Shown: in pieces, positions 47,055 through 48,692 of the stretch
Layout of the letters: each line of letters opens with the position of its first letter
How positions within the stretch are numbered: position 1 is the first letter of the stretch
Source: Rhizobium sp. Root483D2
GTDB taxonomy: Bacteria > Pseudomonadota > Alphaproteobacteria > Rhizobiales > Rhizobiaceae
Direction: 5' to 3'
Assembly: GCF_001426685.1 (NCBI RefSeq)
Contig: NZ_LMFB01000001.1
Coordinates: forward strand, 1-48,692
Length of the DNA: 48,692 bases
Position numbers and translations under genes: made by a program
The notes under the pieces: model-generated
Told to the model about the DNA's origin: nothing
Seen by the model: the letters and a program-made list of their open reading frames with translations, nothing else
Databases searched by the model: none

Positions 47055-48560
47055 GTGACAAAACCGCGCCCGAGCCTCGAAAAACCGACACTCGACAAAT
47101 ACCTGGACAAGGTGACATTGAACGAGGAAGCGACACATCATGTGTTGCGGCCCTGGGCCGGCATCGGTCTTGGCTTTCTGTTCCTCCTGGTCAGCGTGAT
47201 TTTCGCGGCCGCCTATGTCTCCGAAGAACCCAAATACCTGATCATTCTCGCCGCCGCTGCCGTTGCCGGTTATATGGCGATGAATATCGGCGCCAATGAC
47301 GTGACCAACAATGTCGGCGCTGCCGTGGGATCGAAGGCGATCACCATGACGACGGCGCTGATCATCGCCGCCATCTTCGAAGTCGCCGGCGCCGTGTTTG
47401 CCGGCGGGCGCGTGGTTTCGACCATCGAGGCGGGCATTGTCGATGCGGCGCAGATGCCATCGGGCGAGGCCTTCGTCTGGGTAATGATGGCCGCCCTGAT
47501 TTCGGCCGCGGTGTGGATCAACATCGCCACCTGGTCGGGCGCGCCGATCTCCACCACCCACTCGATCGTCGGCAGTATTCTCGGATCCGGCGTTGCGGCA
47601 GCCGGGTTTTCCTCGATCCACTGGGCATCGCTTGCCGGCATAACGGCGAGCTGGACAATATCGCCGCTGCTTGGTGGTGGCGTCGCCGCGCTGCTTCTGG
47701 CGTTCATCAAGACGTTCATCATCTACCGCGAAGACAAGATCACGGCGGCGATCTTCTGGACGCCGATCCTGCTCGCCGTCATGACGGGCGCTTTCGCCAC
47801 CTATTTTGCCGTGATCGGCATCGAGAAGGTGGCGCATATTCCCATGACACAAGGCATCCTGATCGGCCTTGCCGTGGCGGCGCTGACCATACTTGCGGCG
47901 AGGCCCTGGATCGCGCGCCAGGCTGCCGGGCTCGATAACCGCAACCAGTCGCTGCGCAAGCTGTTCCAGCTGCCGCTCATTCTTTCGGCCGCCCTTCTCT
48001 CCTTCGCCCATGGCGCCAACGACGTGTCCAATGCCGTCGGACCGCTGGCGGCGATCGTTGCCAACGTCAATGGGCTTGCGATCGTCTCGACCACCTATGT
48101 ACCGCTCTGGGTGATGCTGATCGGGGCTTTCGGCATTTCCTGCGGCCTGCTTCTGTTTGGTCCCAAGCTCATCCGCGTCGTCGGCGAGGAGATCACCAAG
48201 CTCAATCCGATGCGCGCCTATTGCGTCGCCCTCGCAACAGCGATCACCGTGATCATCGCCACCTCGCTCGGCCTGCCCGTCTCGACCACGCATACCGCCG
48301 TCGGCGCCGTCTTCGGCATCGGCTTTTTCCGCGAATGGTACACCCGCAATTCCAAGCGGCGGCTGGAATATGTGCGCCAGAAGACCGGGCAAATGGATTT
48401 CGAGCGCCGGATCGAGCATAGCCCGGAAGAATCGCACCGGCGGCGCCTGGTGCGGCGCTCGCATTTCATGACAATCGTCGCGGCCTGGGTTATCACCGTT
48501 CCCGTTTCGGCGCTGTTATCGGCGGCGGTCTACACGGTTTTTGCGGCTCTCTTTATCTAG
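47055..48560 (+). CDS. pit: Low-affinity inorganic phosphate transporter Pit
   Basis: An inner-membrane metal-phosphate:proton symporter of 501 residues. The two family signature loops are NIGANDVTNNVG and HGANDVSNAVG, each followed by hydrophobic spans, and STTHSIVG / STTHTAVGAVFG repeats show the internal duplication. A cytoplasmic charged segment near the C-terminus (RRLEYVRQKTGQMDFERR) precedes the last spans. GTG start at 47055 after GGAGAACA. It may be expressed with the NUDIX gene 105 bases upstream. Confidence 0.93.
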   Translation: MTKPRPSLEKPTLDKYLDKVTLNEEATHHVLRPWAGIGLGFLFLLVSVIFAAAYVSEEPKYLIILAAAAVAGYMAMNIGANDVTNNVGAAVGSKAITMTTALIIAAIFEVAGAVFAGGRVVSTIEAGIVDAAQMPSGEAFVWVMMAALISAAVWINIATWSGAPISTTHSIVGSILGSGVAAAGFSSIHWASLAGITASWTISPLLGGGVAALLLAFIKTFIIYREDKITAAIFWTPILLAVMTGAFATYFAVIGIEKVAHIPMTQGILIGLAVAALTILAARPWIARQAAGLDNRNQSLRKLFQLPLILSAALLSFAHGANDVSNAVGPLAAIVANVNGLAIVSTTYVPLWVMLIGAFGISCGLLLFGPKLIRVVGEEITKLNPMRAYCVALATAITVIIATSLGLPVSTTHTAVGAVFGIGFFREWYTRNSKRRLEYVRQKTGQMDFERRIEHSPEESHRRRLVRRSHFMTIVAAWVITVPVSALLSAAVYTVFAALFI

Positions 48561-48589
48561 AGCCTCGTACGATAAATGAGGCTCATTCT

Positions 48590-48687
48590 GTTGCCTCAAA
48601 TCGGCCGATCCACCAGAAGGATGGCTTGTGCGATGCCGCTCCATCGCACAAGCCATCCGACGCCGTGGGCGGCCGATTTCAGGCAAC
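48590..48687. repeat. Large compound palindrome at the right edge
   Basis: Outer arms 48590-48607 and 48670-48687 pair at 17 of 18 positions. A second perfect 17-base stem (48619-48635 with 48642-48658, GGATGGCTTGTGCGATG) lies inside with a six-base loop. A smaller hairpin, GAGCCTC (48560-48566) with GAGGCTC (48578-48584), starts at the pit stop. The whole would form one long hairpin after pit, either a terminator or a non-autonomous mobile palindrome. Confidence 0.75.
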
Positions 48688-48692
48688 CCGAA

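Noticed and set aside
47019..48464. 481-codon minus-strand frame opposite pit
   Set aside because: Antisense shadow of the pit gene, rich in Asp/Gly/His/Arg, with no domain.

Overview
The window looks like chromosomal DNA from a member of the Rhizobiales, most likely Rhizobiaceae (Rhizobium/Agrobacterium-like). The signs are high GC (about 60-65% in genes), a CIRCE plus alphaproteobacterial RpoH-type promoter ahead of groESL, short-form HisG with HisZ, a rhizobial-type flagellin, ChvI/Rem-era style gene neighbourhoods of lpxK/waaA/DUF4170/cysQ, and GC-rich intergenic palindromic repeats. It is a mostly housekeeping region: no prophage, CRISPR array, biosynthetic cluster, rRNA or tRNA gene was seen.

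Layout. 1-7350: a lipid A/LPS block on the minus strand (pmbA, cysQ-like, DUF4170, waaA, HAD phosphatase, then lpxK), split by a lone plus-strand flagellin. 7522-10824: a Kef-type antiporter and a secreted lipase. 10882-16000: patatin phospholipase, rsmD and rluB (minus), tadA (plus), a GNAT acetyltransferase and a lipoprotein. 16095-21711: ileS, a palindromic repeat zone, an orphan BrnA-like protein, ribF and a HAD-IIA protein. 21836-25388: chrA and the heat-shock operon groES-groEL with its operator, promoter and terminator.

25950-34231 is the more accessory part: two small PAS-like proteins that are paralogues of each other, a ferredoxin reductase, a Nu-class-like GST, a ParDE-type toxin-antitoxin pair, hisG/hisZ/hisS, and a small membrane protein. 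The middle of hisS is a patch of about 45% GC within a gene that is otherwise near 65-70%, suggesting a recombined insertion domain. 34270-36812: tag and two tandem secreted L,D-transpeptidases. 36813-42428: the glycolate oxidase operon glcD-glcE-glcF with a divergent LysR regulator; palindromic elements sit between glcE and glcF and overlap the glcF stop. 42413-48560: two conserved genes of unknown function (DUF6880-like, DUF3422), a GntR/FCD regulator, a NUDIX hydrolase and a Pit phosphate transporter, ending in a large palindrome.

The most noteworthy signals are the hisS mosaic, the stand-alone PAS-like pair with three shared cysteines, several families of structured intergenic palindromes, and the flagellin and HAD genes separating waaA from lpxK. 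No single novel multi-gene system could be demonstrated. All functional calls rest on reading motifs by eye; no database search was run.
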